A DNA stretch of 7,251 bases from SPCO01 sp046599085. GTDB lineage: Bacteria; Chloroflexota; Limnocylindria; Limnocylindrales; CSP1-4. Location: assembly GCA_046599085.1 (NCBI GenBank), contig JBKJHI010000254.1:1-7251 (forward strand). The letters are read 5' to 3'. The translations under genes were made by a program, and so were the position numbers. A model generated the notes under the pieces. That model made no database searches, was not told the origin of the DNA, and saw nothing but the letters and a program-made list of their open reading frames with translations. Position 1 is the first letter of the stretch, and each line of letters starts with the position of its first letter. Below are positions 1-5,519 of this stretch, piece by piece.

Positions 1-885
1 CACGGTCGTGTCGTCCGTGTTGAGCGTCACCGGCACGCCGGACCGGTGGAGCCGGGCCAGCGGGTGGGCCGCCACAGACGGCACGATGCCCGCCTGCCAG
101 TTGCTGGTCGGGCACAGGTCGAGCGGGATGCCGCGGGCCGTCAGCTCGGCACACAGCGCCGGGTCGTCCACGGCGCCAGGGCCGTGCGCGATCCGCGCGG
201 GGGAGACCGCGTCCAGGGATCGACGCACCTGGGCGGCGCCTCCCCACTCCCCGGCGTGGATGGTGATGGCCAGACCGCCGGCACGGGCGACCTGAAAGGC
301 ACGGCCATGCGTCAGCGGATCCGGGAACGCCGCCTCCGGTCCCGCCAGGTCCCAGCCGGTGAGTCCGTCGTCGAGGAAGCGGACCGCCGTCTCGGCCAGG
401 CGGTCGTTCGCCGCCGGATCGTGGGAGCGTAACGCGGTGCAGATCAGGCGCACCACCGTGCCGGTCCGGGCGCCAGCCTCCCGAGCTCCGGCGCAGACCG
501 CCGCGATCCCCTCGTCGAGTGGCAGGCCCCCCATCGTGTGGAGGAGTGGACCCCAGCGGATCTCGACGTAGCGGACGTTGTCTGCAGCCTTGGTCTCGAC
601 CAGTTCCGCCGTGATCCGGCGCAGCGCCTCGGCGTCCTGCATCAGGGCGATGGGCAGATCGAATGCCTGCAGGAGCTCCGCCTGCGAGGCGCACGGCATC
701 GGGGCGATCAGGGCTCGCGACATCCCCAGCCAGTCCCGTGGCGCATCCACGCCACGGGTCCGGGCGAGGTGAAGCGCCGTGTCCACGCGGAGCGACCCGT
801 CGAGGTGCAAGTGCACCTCCGCCTTGGGCATCGCCTCCACCAGACGACGACGAGCGGCCAGATCGGGATCCGCGATGGGTGGCAC
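1..885 (-). CDS. add: Adenosine deaminase family protein (C-terminus cut by window edge)
   Basis: Zinc-dependent purine deaminase, expected to convert adenosine to inosine plus ammonia in the cytosol (purine salvage). The 295 visible codons carry the family motifs in order: PKAEVHLHLDGSL (residues 20-32, metal ligands H25 and H27), VRYVEIRW (104-111), WDLAGPE (178-184), HAGEWGG (210-216, metal ligand H210 and catalytic E213), RIAHG (231-235, catalytic H234), CPTSN (258-262) and NTDD (289-292, D291 metal ligand). Spacings match the classical enzyme with a constant offset of four. Family members are usually about 330-350 aa, so some 40-55 residues lie off the left edge. The start chosen is GTG at 885, since an in-frame stop lies at 898-900; an internal ATG at 831 sits too close to the HLH motif. 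Oddities: GPE where GDE is usual, and NTDDT where NTDDP is usual. Related deaminases (adenine, aminodeoxyfutalosine) share this fold, so the substrate is less sure than the family. Confidence 0.93.
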   Translation of the reverse strand, partial: MPPIADPDLAARRRLVEAMPKAEVHLHLDGSLRVDTALHLARTRGVDAPRDWLGMSRALIAPMPCASQAELLQAFDLPIALMQDAEALRRITAELVETKAADNVRYVEIRWGPLLHTMGGLPLDEGIAAVCAGAREAGARTGTVVRLICTALRSHDPAANDRLAETAVRFLDDGLTGWDLAGPEAAFPDPLTHGRAFQVARAGGLAITIHAGEWGGAAQVRRSLDAVSPARIAHGPGAVDDPALCAELTARGIPLDLCPTSNWQAGIVPSVAAHPLARLHRSGVPVTLNTDDTTV

Positions 886-894
886 GATGCGCCG

Positions 895-904
895 ATGCTA
901 CGAT
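895..904. promoter_or_regulatory. Overlapping divergent -10-like hexamers between add and the SDR gene
   Basis: On the minus strand TAGCAT (900 to 895) ends nine bases before the GTG of the deaminase gene, so transcription would start about three bases from the start codon, giving a nearly leaderless mRNA. On the plus strand TACGAT (899-904) is preceded by TG at 896-897, an extended -10 shape, and points to the SDR gene with a leader of about 100 bases. The two hexamers share bases 899-900. Neither has a convincing -35. This is pattern reading only; both calls are inference. Confidence 0.35.
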
Positions 905-1016
905 TCCGCAGTCCGCGACGCACGCCGGGTGTGTCGGTCGCATCCGTGCGGCCCTTCCGCCCGAACCGATAGTGAGTGCCGCCGATGGTGCGGCCACGAG
1001 CAAGCAGGTCCCTCCC

Positions 1017-1967
1017 ATGGCCACGATCCTTGTCACTGGTGCCAGCGGCTTCGTCGGGAGCCGGTCCGTTCCGGCCCTCATCGATGCCGGGCACCGCGTC
1101 GTCGCGCTCGAGCGCAGCGATGCGTCCGGCGCGACCGTCCTCGCCCGCCTGTCAGCGGAGCAGCGCCGCTCGGTCGAGATCCGGACCGGTGACGTGACGC
1201 GGCCGGAGACCCTGTCCGCGGCCGTCGCCGGCGTCGATGCCGTGCTGCACCTCGTCGCGATCCCGCGCGACCTCCGCGGTGGCGCAGAGCTGCGCCTGGT
1301 GAACACCGAGGGCACGCGCGCCGTGGTCGCCGCGATGCAGGCCGCCGGCGTCGCCCGCCTCGTGTACATGGGCGCGATGGGCGTGGAGGACGATCCGGAG
1401 CTCCACTACGCGAGCTCGAAGGCCAGGGCCGAGGTGATCGTCCGTGACTCCGGGCTCGACTGGACGATCCTCAAGCCATCCCTGCAATTCGGCCCTGGGG
1501 ACGGGTTCTTCAACATCATCGCCGGGCTCGTGCGCATGTCGCCCGGCGTCGTGCCGGTGCCCGGAGACGGGCGCTCCCGCTTCCAGCCGATCCACGTCGG
1601 CGATGTCGCCCGGGTCGTCGTCGCATGCCTGGCCGATGACGCGACGATCGGTGGGACGTACGACCTCGGCGGGCCGCGCTACTGGACGTATCGCGAGATC
1701 ACGCAGGAAGTCCTGCGCGCGATGGGGACCCGACGCGCCATCGTGCCGATGCCCGTCCCCGTCATCTCACTCGTGGCCCGCGTGTCGGAGTTGCTGCACC
1801 TGCCGTTCCCGGTCGCGACCGATCAGCTCCGCCAGCTCAAGCTGGACAATATCGGGCCACTGGACGTCATCCCCGCCACGTTCGGCTTCGAGCCGCGGCC
1901 GATGGAGGGCGCACTCGGGTACCTGCGGCAGAAGCCCCGCGATCAGGCCGTCGGACAGACTGCATGA
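1017..1967 (+). CDS. NAD(P)-binding atypical SDR, complex I NDUFA9-like / sugar epimerase-like
   Basis: A 316-aa Rossmann-fold protein of the extended/atypical short-chain dehydrogenase family. The nucleotide-binding TGASGFVG is at residues 7-14, an acidic-strand GDV is at 58-60, and VDAVLHLVA (73-81) forms the next strand. The active-site-like pair Y131 and K135 lies in YASSK. The block KPSLQFGPGDGFFN (153-166) followed by VPVPGDG and QPIHVGDVA (190-198) is typical of the NDUFA9-like branch, which in bacteria is usually annotated as an NAD(P)H-binding or NAD-dependent epimerase protein of unknown substrate. The ATG at 1017 is preferred: AGG (1006-1008) lies eight bases upstream and the protein begins right at the first beta strand. 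In-frame starts farther up (GTG 972, and an open frame from 663) add non-family sequence, and the latter runs antisense to the deaminase gene. The stop overlaps the next start (ATGA), so the two are probably co-transcribed. No substrate can be assigned. Confidence 0.88.
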   Translation: MATILVTGASGFVGSRSVPALIDAGHRVVALERSDASGATVLARLSAEQRRSVEIRTGDVTRPETLSAAVAGVDAVLHLVAIPRDLRGGAELRLVNTEGTRAVVAAMQAAGVARLVYMGAMGVEDDPELHYASSKARAEVIVRDSGLDWTILKPSLQFGPGDGFFNIIAGLVRMSPGVVPVPGDGRSRFQPIHVGDVARVVVACLADDATIGGTYDLGGPRYWTYREITQEVLRAMGTRRAIVPMPVPVISLVARVSELLHLPFPVATDQLRQLKLDNIGPLDVIPATFGFEPRPMEGALGYLRQKPRDQAVGQTA

Positions 1968-2893
1968 GAGGGCTCCTGGCGGCCATCGCCTGGCTCCTTG
2001 CCGTGGTGCTCATCGCGCTGGGCGCGGCAGGGCTCGTGAGCGTCATGGATCCGCCACGAGCCGGCGGAACCGACCCAGCCCTGACCGCCGCCGGTGATGC
2101 CCGGCTGACGCCGCTGCTCGACGCAGCCGAGGCGGAGCTCACTGCCGAGGCTTCGGACGTGGGCGACCTGGCCGCTGCCGCGCGCCAGGCCCTGGGGTCG
2201 TTGACCGGCACGGACCTGGATGCCGTCGCGGCCGCCGTGGCCCAAGGTGACCTCCTCGTCGCCACCATCCGGACACGCGCCGCCGGGGTCGCCGCAGATC
2301 TGGGCGCGATGCCGATCGTGGGGACGCCGACCGCCGCGATCGAGCTGTCGGGCGCGGTCCGGACGCGCCACGCCCGGCTGGTCACGGCCGCCACAGCCGT
2401 CGCCGGCCTGGATGCCGCGTGGTCGCGCCTGACCGCGAGTTCGCTGGCCGCAAGCCGCTTGTCCAGCGTCCTCACTGCCCATGTCGATGCCGCCGCGACC
2501 GCCGCCGAGCACGGGCGTGCCGCGGACTACGCAGGCGCCCTCGAGGCACTCGACCGGGCGGACCAGGCGATCGCCGGCGCGCGGGAGCTGCGCGACCTGC
2601 TCGCCGCCACGGTCGACGTCTCGACGCTGGACGAGTGGCTGGACCGCAGCGAGGCGTACGACACCGCCCTGCGCAACCTGTACGAGGTCCTGCGCGACGT
2701 CGGCGGCCGCGTGACGACAGAGGTCCGCGACGCGATCGCCGCCGAGGAGGCCGCCCGGTCGCGTCTGCCGCCGGACGCGCGGGGGATGATCGTGATCATG
2801 GCCGAGATCGGCCGGGGCGGGATGAGCGGGGCGGTCATCGCCATCGAGGAAGCGCGCGGGCGCCTGTCGGGGATCCTGTCAGAAGGATCCTGA
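1964..2893 (+). CDS. Membrane-anchored alpha-helical protein of unknown function
   Basis: I do not recognise this 309-aa protein. Residues about 3-28 form one hydrophobic segment (GLLAAIAWLLAVVLIALGAA) after a short MR, fitting a signal anchor or uncleaved signal peptide; there is no lipobox cysteine and no cysteine anywhere. The rest is rich in Ala, Leu, Asp, Glu and Arg and reads as long amphipathic helices, probably outside the membrane. Two less repetitive points are a proline/glycine loop near residues 115-122 (GAMPIVGTP) and a C-terminal stretch from about residue 267 (RLPPDARGMIVIMAEIGRGG), more hydrophobic than the helices before it and perhaps the part under most constraint. Its ATG overlaps the stop of the SDR gene (ATGA), with no good ribosome binding site, so translation is probably coupled to that gene. 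GC-rich codon use throughout supports a real gene. Function is unknown; the coupling suggests only that it is made together with the SDR. Confidence 0.8.
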   Translation: MRGLLAAIAWLLAVVLIALGAAGLVSVMDPPRAGGTDPALTAAGDARLTPLLDAAEAELTAEASDVGDLAAAARQALGSLTGTDLDAVAAAVAQGDLLVATIRTRAAGVAADLGAMPIVGTPTAAIELSGAVRTRHARLVTAATAVAGLDAAWSRLTASSLAASRLSSVLTAHVDAAATAAEHGRAADYAGALEALDRADQAIAGARELRDLLAATVDVSTLDEWLDRSEAYDTALRNLYEVLRDVGGRVTTEVRDAIAAEEAARSRLPPDARGMIVIMAEIGRGGMSGAVIAIEEARGRLSGILSEGS

Positions 2894-2894
2894 C

Positions 2895-2910
2895 CGGTCG
2901 GACGTGACCG
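2895..2910 (+). terminator. Weak stem-loop after the SDR/membrane-protein pair
   Basis: CGGTC (2895-2899) and GACCG (2906-2910) can pair around a six-base loop immediately after the stop at 2891-2893. Just before it, two GGATCC copies (2870s and 2885-2890) could also pair with each other. There is no T run, so this is at best a weak terminator candidate. Confidence 0.2.
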
Positions 2911-2927
2911 CGGGCCGTGGAGTCCGC

Positions 2928-2955
2928 CCGACCACGACCCGCCCGGCGCTACACT
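2928..2955 (+). promoter_or_regulatory. Predicted promoter of the aminopeptidase/A24 peptidase unit
   Basis: CCGACC (2928-2933) and TACACT (2950-2955) are separated by 16 bases. Transcription would start near 2962 and give a leader of about 70 bases before the GTG at 3033. The shape recurs upstream of the M23 gene and glgC. It lies inside the open frame that extends upstream of the aminopeptidase start, which is a further reason to use the later start. Confidence 0.45.
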
Positions 2956-3013
2956 GGCGCCCGAACTCATGGCTCCGTCCGATGCCGGGCACCCGCCGGA
3001 CGGTCACCGCCTC

Positions 3014-3020
3014 AGGGAGG
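3014..3020 (+). promoter_or_regulatory. Ribosome binding site that sets the aminopeptidase start
   Basis: AGGGAGG, a strong Shine-Dalgarno match, ends 12 bases before the GTG at 3033. The spacing is slightly long, but no other start codon lies closer in frame, and the site supports 3033 over the upstream GTG at 2904. Confidence 0.5.
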
Positions 3021-3032
3021 GATCCAGTCACC

Positions 3033-4595
3033 GTGCAGCTTCGTGTCGTCACCGATCAACCATGGGATGTCGCGGCCGACGTCCTTGTCATCCCGGTCGC
3101 AGCCGGTCCCGCGTTCGACGGCCCGCTGGGCGAGCTCGATCGTCGGTCCGGTGGGGAACTGTCCGCCCTGGCGGCGTTCCGCGAGCTGTCCGGCAAGCGA
3201 TTCTCGACCTCGCTGGCGGCCAGTGGCGATCTGCCGGCCGGCCGCCTTCTCGTCGTCGGGATCGGCGACCCGGCGACCGCCGACCGGGAGACCGTGGTCC
3301 GCGTCGCGGCCTCCGCAGAGCGACGGCTCGGTGGCCGTGCGGTCCGCACGATGGCCATCTGGCTGTCGCCCCTGGCCGAGGCGGACGGGCTCGATGGCGA
3401 TGCGACGCTCGCTGCCCAGCTGGTGGCCCGCGGCGTCGTCGAGGGCTCCTACGATCCCAAGGCGATCTATCGCGATGCGATCGAGCCGAGCTGGGGCCCG
3501 GACGGCGCCCCGCTCCGTGGCGACTGGGCTGACATCTCCGCACCGCCGACGCTCGATGAGCTGATCCTCGTCGTGCCCGGTGGCGACATGGCGGCGATCC
3601 AGGCGGCGGCGGAACGTGGCCAGATCATCGGTGAAGGCGCGAACGTCGCGCGCGATCTGTCCAACCGGGCAGCGAACGACGTCTCGCCAGAGGTCCTCGC
3701 CGACGAGGCCCGGGCCATCGCCGAGCGCCACGGCCTGTCGATCGATGTCATCGGGCCGGACCGTGCGACGGAACTCGGCATGGGCATGTTCATGGCCGTC
3801 GGTCGTGGCAGCGACAACCCGCCCCAGATGATCGTCATGCGCTCCGGCGGGGAAGCCGAGCACGACGCCCTGGACCGCCACCTGGCCATCGTCGGCAAGG
3901 GCGTCTGCTTCGATTCCGGCGGCATCTCCATCAAGCCATCCGATCGGATGGAGGAGATGAAGATGGACAAGACCGGTGCGTGCACCGTGATCGCCGCCAT
4001 CGAGACGGTAGCGCGGCTCGCCCCGGGCACGCCGCTGCTGGCCGTCGCTCCGGCCGTCGAGAACATGCCCGGCCCGCACTCGACCCGCCCGGGTGACATC
4101 GTGACCGCCCTCAACGGCAAGAAGGTCGACATCACCAACACGGACGCCGAGGGTCGGTTGATCCTGGGCGACGCCATGACCTGGGCGGAGCGCCTTGGTG
4201 CGACCCACCTGGTCGATGTGGCAACGCTCACGGGTGCCGTGTCTCGCGCACTTGGCCACCTCGTGACGGGCGCGTTCGGGACGCCCCAGTCGTTCTACGA
4301 CGAGGTCATGGCCGCGGGCGACCGCGCCGGCGAACGTTACTGGCAGCTGCCCCTGGTCGACGAGTACGTGTCCGACATGGATTCCTGGTACGGCGATTTC
4401 CAGAACTCCAGCTCGGCCGAGGGCTCGCTCGTGAAGAGCGGCCTGTTCCTGCGCGAGTTCGCGACGGTGCCGTGGGTCCACCTCGACATCGCCGGGACGG
4501 CCTACTACCGCAAGGCCGTGTCGTACGCCCCGCGCGGCGCGACGGGCGCGTCGCACGCCACGCTGGTCGAGCTGGCCCTCGCCGGTGCTCGCTGA
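3033..4595 (+). CDS. pepA: Leucyl aminopeptidase, M17 family (cytosolic)
   Basis: A 520-aa two-metal exopeptidase that removes N-terminal residues, often leucine, from peptides; family members form cytosolic hexamers. Residues about 1-170 are the variable N-terminal domain (it starts VQLRVVTDQPWDVAADVLVI). The catalytic domain carries all ligands expected from E. coli PepA: K289 and D294 in VGKGVCFDSGG, D312 in MKMDKTGA, and D371 and E373 in the signature NTDAEGRL (369-376). The catalytic pair is K301 (ISIKPS) and R375. Length is close to the usual 480-520. No signal peptide is present. GTG 3033 is chosen because the protein then begins at the family N-terminus and a strong AGGGAGG lies upstream; the frame is open back to 2904 but that part contains the likely promoter and reads as non-protein sequence. 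E. coli PepA also binds DNA as a regulator, but nothing here shows that role. The A24 peptidase gene follows by 19 bp, probably in one operon. Family assignment is very secure. Confidence 0.96.
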   Translation: MQLRVVTDQPWDVAADVLVIPVAAGPAFDGPLGELDRRSGGELSALAAFRELSGKRFSTSLAASGDLPAGRLLVVGIGDPATADRETVVRVAASAERRLGGRAVRTMAIWLSPLAEADGLDGDATLAAQLVARGVVEGSYDPKAIYRDAIEPSWGPDGAPLRGDWADISAPPTLDELILVVPGGDMAAIQAAAERGQIIGEGANVARDLSNRAANDVSPEVLADEARAIAERHGLSIDVIGPDRATELGMGMFMAVGRGSDNPPQMIVMRSGGEAEHDALDRHLAIVGKGVCFDSGGISIKPSDRMEEMKMDKTGACTVIAAIETVARLAPGTPLLAVAPAVENMPGPHSTRPGDIVTALNGKKVDITNTDAEGRLILGDAMTWAERLGATHLVDVATLTGAVSRALGHLVTGAFGTPQSFYDEVMAAGDRAGERYWQLPLVDEYVSDMDSWYGDFQNSSSAEGSLVKSGLFLREFATVPWVHLDIAGTAYYRKAVSYAPRGATGASHATLVELALAGAR

Positions 4596-4604
4596 GCCAG
4601 TCGC

Positions 4605-4608
4605 AGGA
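4605..4608 (+). promoter_or_regulatory. Ribosome binding site that sets the A24 peptidase start
   Basis: AGGA six bases before GTG 4615. It decides between that start and an in-frame GTG at 4585 that lies inside the last codons of the aminopeptidase gene. Confidence 0.5.
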
Positions 4609-4614
4609 CCAACG

Positions 4615-5271
4615 GTGAGCGTCGAGCTCCTGTCGATCGTCCTCGCGATCGCCGGCGGGCTGCTCGGGCTGGCGGCGGACCGGTTCGCGACGCGCTGGCC
4701 GGAGCACGACGAGGAGCATCCGCCGGGCCGGGCGATCGACTGGCGCACGGTCGTGTGCGGGGCCACCGGCGCCGTGGCGATGGGCCTCCTGCCGATCCGC
4801 TTCGGGATCGAACCGCTTGCGCTCGTCCTCTTCGGGGCGTGGTTCGTGACGCTCATCGTGGGCCTGGCCACCGACTTCGATCAGCGGCTGCTGCCCAACG
4901 AACTGACCTTGCCGGTCATCCCCGTCGCCCTGCTCTACGCAGCGTCTGGCCTCAACCCGATGGTGGGCGAGGGCTTGATCGCGGTGGCCGCAACGGCTCT
5001 GTTCGCGGTCGCGGTGCCGGTCGTCCTGTACGTGGCATCGATCCCGTTCGGAGCCGGGGCGTTCGGGCTCGGCGACGTGAAGTTGCTCATCGGGGCCGGG
5101 CTGATGGTCGGCGCCGAGCGCGCGCTGGGTGGGGTCCTGATCGGCTTGATCCTTGCCGGCGTCGTCCTGTTGGTGCTGCTGCTCGCGCGACGGATCGCAC
5201 GGGATTCGTACGTGCCGTTCGGGCCGTTCCTGATCTTCGGGGCATTGTGGGCGGTACTCATCCGGGGGTGA
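4615..5271 (+). CDS. Prepilin-peptidase-like A24 aspartic protease, membrane-embedded
   Basis: A 218-aa polytopic membrane protein of the type IV prepilin peptidase family, which cuts the leader of pilin-like proteins at the inner membrane face. The two aspartate motifs are present: TDFDQRLLPNELTLP (86-100, D87/D89) and GLGDVKLL (151-158, D154). The late family signature PFGPFL is at 201-206. Hydrophobic segments fall near 5-22, 46-60, 66-84, 100-111, 120-141, 155-165, 172-191 and 202-216. The N-terminal region is short: the usual cytoplasmic CxxC...CxxC zinc-binding methylase part is replaced by a charged loop (WPEHDEEHPPGRAIDWR, 28-44) with no cysteines; the only Cys is C48. So cleavage is likely kept, while the N-methylating step may be absent or done elsewhere. 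Bifunctional enzymes run 250-290 aa. No pilin or secretion gene lies in the window, so the substrate is unknown. It follows the aminopeptidase gene by 19 bp and probably shares its transcript. Confidence 0.88.
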   Translation: MSVELLSIVLAIAGGLLGLAADRFATRWPEHDEEHPPGRAIDWRTVVCGATGAVAMGLLPIRFGIEPLALVLFGAWFVTLIVGLATDFDQRLLPNELTLPVIPVALLYAASGLNPMVGEGLIAVAATALFAVAVPVVLYVASIPFGAGAFGLGDVKLLIGAGLMVGAERALGGVLIGLILAGVVLLVLLLARRIARDSYVPFGPFLIFGALWAVLIRG

Positions 5272-5292
5272 GGCGCCGACGCCCGCCGCCCC

Positions 5293-5330
5293 GGAGCAGG
5301 GTCCTATCAACCGGCAGGACCATCGGCTCC
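5293..5330 (+). terminator. Two-part stem-loop, likely terminator of the aminopeptidase/A24 unit
   Basis: Outer arms GGAGC (5293-5297) and GCTCC (5326-5330) enclose inner arms GGTCCT (5300-5305) and AGGACC (5316-5321), with a small internal loop (AG opposite ATCG) and a ten-base hairpin loop. Eleven pairs in all, starting 22 bases after the A24 peptidase stop and ending just before the next predicted promoter. No T run follows, so it would be a U-tract-less terminator or an mRNA 3' end structure. Confidence 0.5.
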
Positions 5331-5332
5331 CC

Positions 5333-5360
5333 CTGACCGCCCCGGACCGGCGGCTAGACT
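5333..5360 (+). promoter_or_regulatory. Predicted promoter of the M23 peptidase gene
   Basis: CTGACC (5333-5338) and TAGACT (5355-5360), spacer 16, the best -35/-10 pair in the window. The start of transcription would be near 5366-5368, about 150 bases before the M23 start at 5519. The gap before it ends in the terminator-like stem-loop, which fits a separate transcription unit. Confidence 0.5.
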
Positions 5361-5383
5361 TCGGGGGGTAGAATGCCCCGAAG
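5359..5383 (+). repeat. 8-bp inverted repeat spanning the predicted transcription start
   Basis: CTTCGGGG (5359-5366) and CCCCGAAG (5376-5383) are perfect complements around a nine-base centre GGTAGAATG. The left arm begins inside the -10 hexamer and the centre holds an ATG (5373-5375). It could be an operator overlapping the promoter, or, if transcription starts slightly upstream, a hairpin at the very 5' end of the mRNA. Confidence 0.5.
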
Positions 5384-5519
5384 CCGGTTCCTGAGGTGTC
5401 GTCCTGCGGCAGTGCCCGTCGCGGATGTGGACCCACCGGCGGGCGTGACCGTCACGCGCCAGTCCCCAACGAAGGCGCTACCCCCGGAGATTGCTCGCAC
5501 GATGACGTCGCTCCGCTGA
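5373..5519 (+). CDS. Possible 48-aa leader ORF before the M23 peptidase
   Basis: An ATG about six bases after the predicted transcription start opens a 48-codon frame that ends TGA at 5517-5519, sharing its last A with the ATG of the M23 gene (TGATG). By hand count about three quarters of its third codon positions are G or C, close to coding style but not decisive. The peptide begins MPRSRFLRC, has no hydrophobic segment and resembles nothing I know. The M23 gene has no clear Shine-Dalgarno site of its own, so re-initiation from this frame is a possible way to translate it. It may equally be an untranslated leader; the G run at 5363-5368 is a weak ribosome binding site. Confidence 0.25.
   Translation: MPRSRFLRCRPAAVPVADVDPPAGVTVTRQSPTKALPPEIARTMTSLR
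5443..5457. repeat. 15-bp palindrome in the M23 gene leader
   Basis: GCGTGAC (5443-5449), a single C (5450), then GTCACGC (5451-5457): seven perfect pairs. As DNA it is shaped like a dimeric-regulator operator; as RNA it could fold as a six-pair stem with a CCG triloop. It lies some 80 bases downstream of the predicted transcription start. No regulator can be named. Confidence 0.4.

Noticed and set aside
8..432. Plus-strand open frames opposite the deaminase gene
   Set aside because: They are shadows of the minus-strand gene, whose motifs are unambiguous.
663..1016. Upstream extension of the SDR frame
   Set aside because: It runs antisense to the deaminase coding region and has no family similarity; the Rossmann strand begins directly after ATG 1017.
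2904..3032. Upstream extension of the aminopeptidase frame from GTG 2904
   Set aside because: It would contain the predicted promoter, and the family N-terminus begins at 3033 behind a strong ribosome binding site.
3012..4871. 619-aa open frame on the minus strand across the aminopeptidase gene
   Set aside because: It is antisense to a certain M17 gene, its product is rich in Arg, His, Asp and Gly without any motif, and long antisense frames are expected at this GC content.
4306..5436. 376-aa minus-strand open frame across the A24 peptidase gene
   Set aside because: Antisense to a clear membrane protease; composition is Arg/Gln/Asp-rich shadow sequence.
5396..5518. Upstream extension of the M23 frame from GTG 5396
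   Set aside because: The added 41 residues are Gly/Arg/Cys/His-rich with mixed codon use and would bury the signal peptide; the other frame here looks slightly more coding-like.
5361..5518. c-di-AMP (ydaO-type) riboswitch upstream of the cell-wall hydrolase
   Set aside because: Such riboswitches often precede hydrolase genes, so I looked for their conserved blocks; only a GGACCCA-like scrap at about 5429-5436 appears and the other conserved segments are missing.
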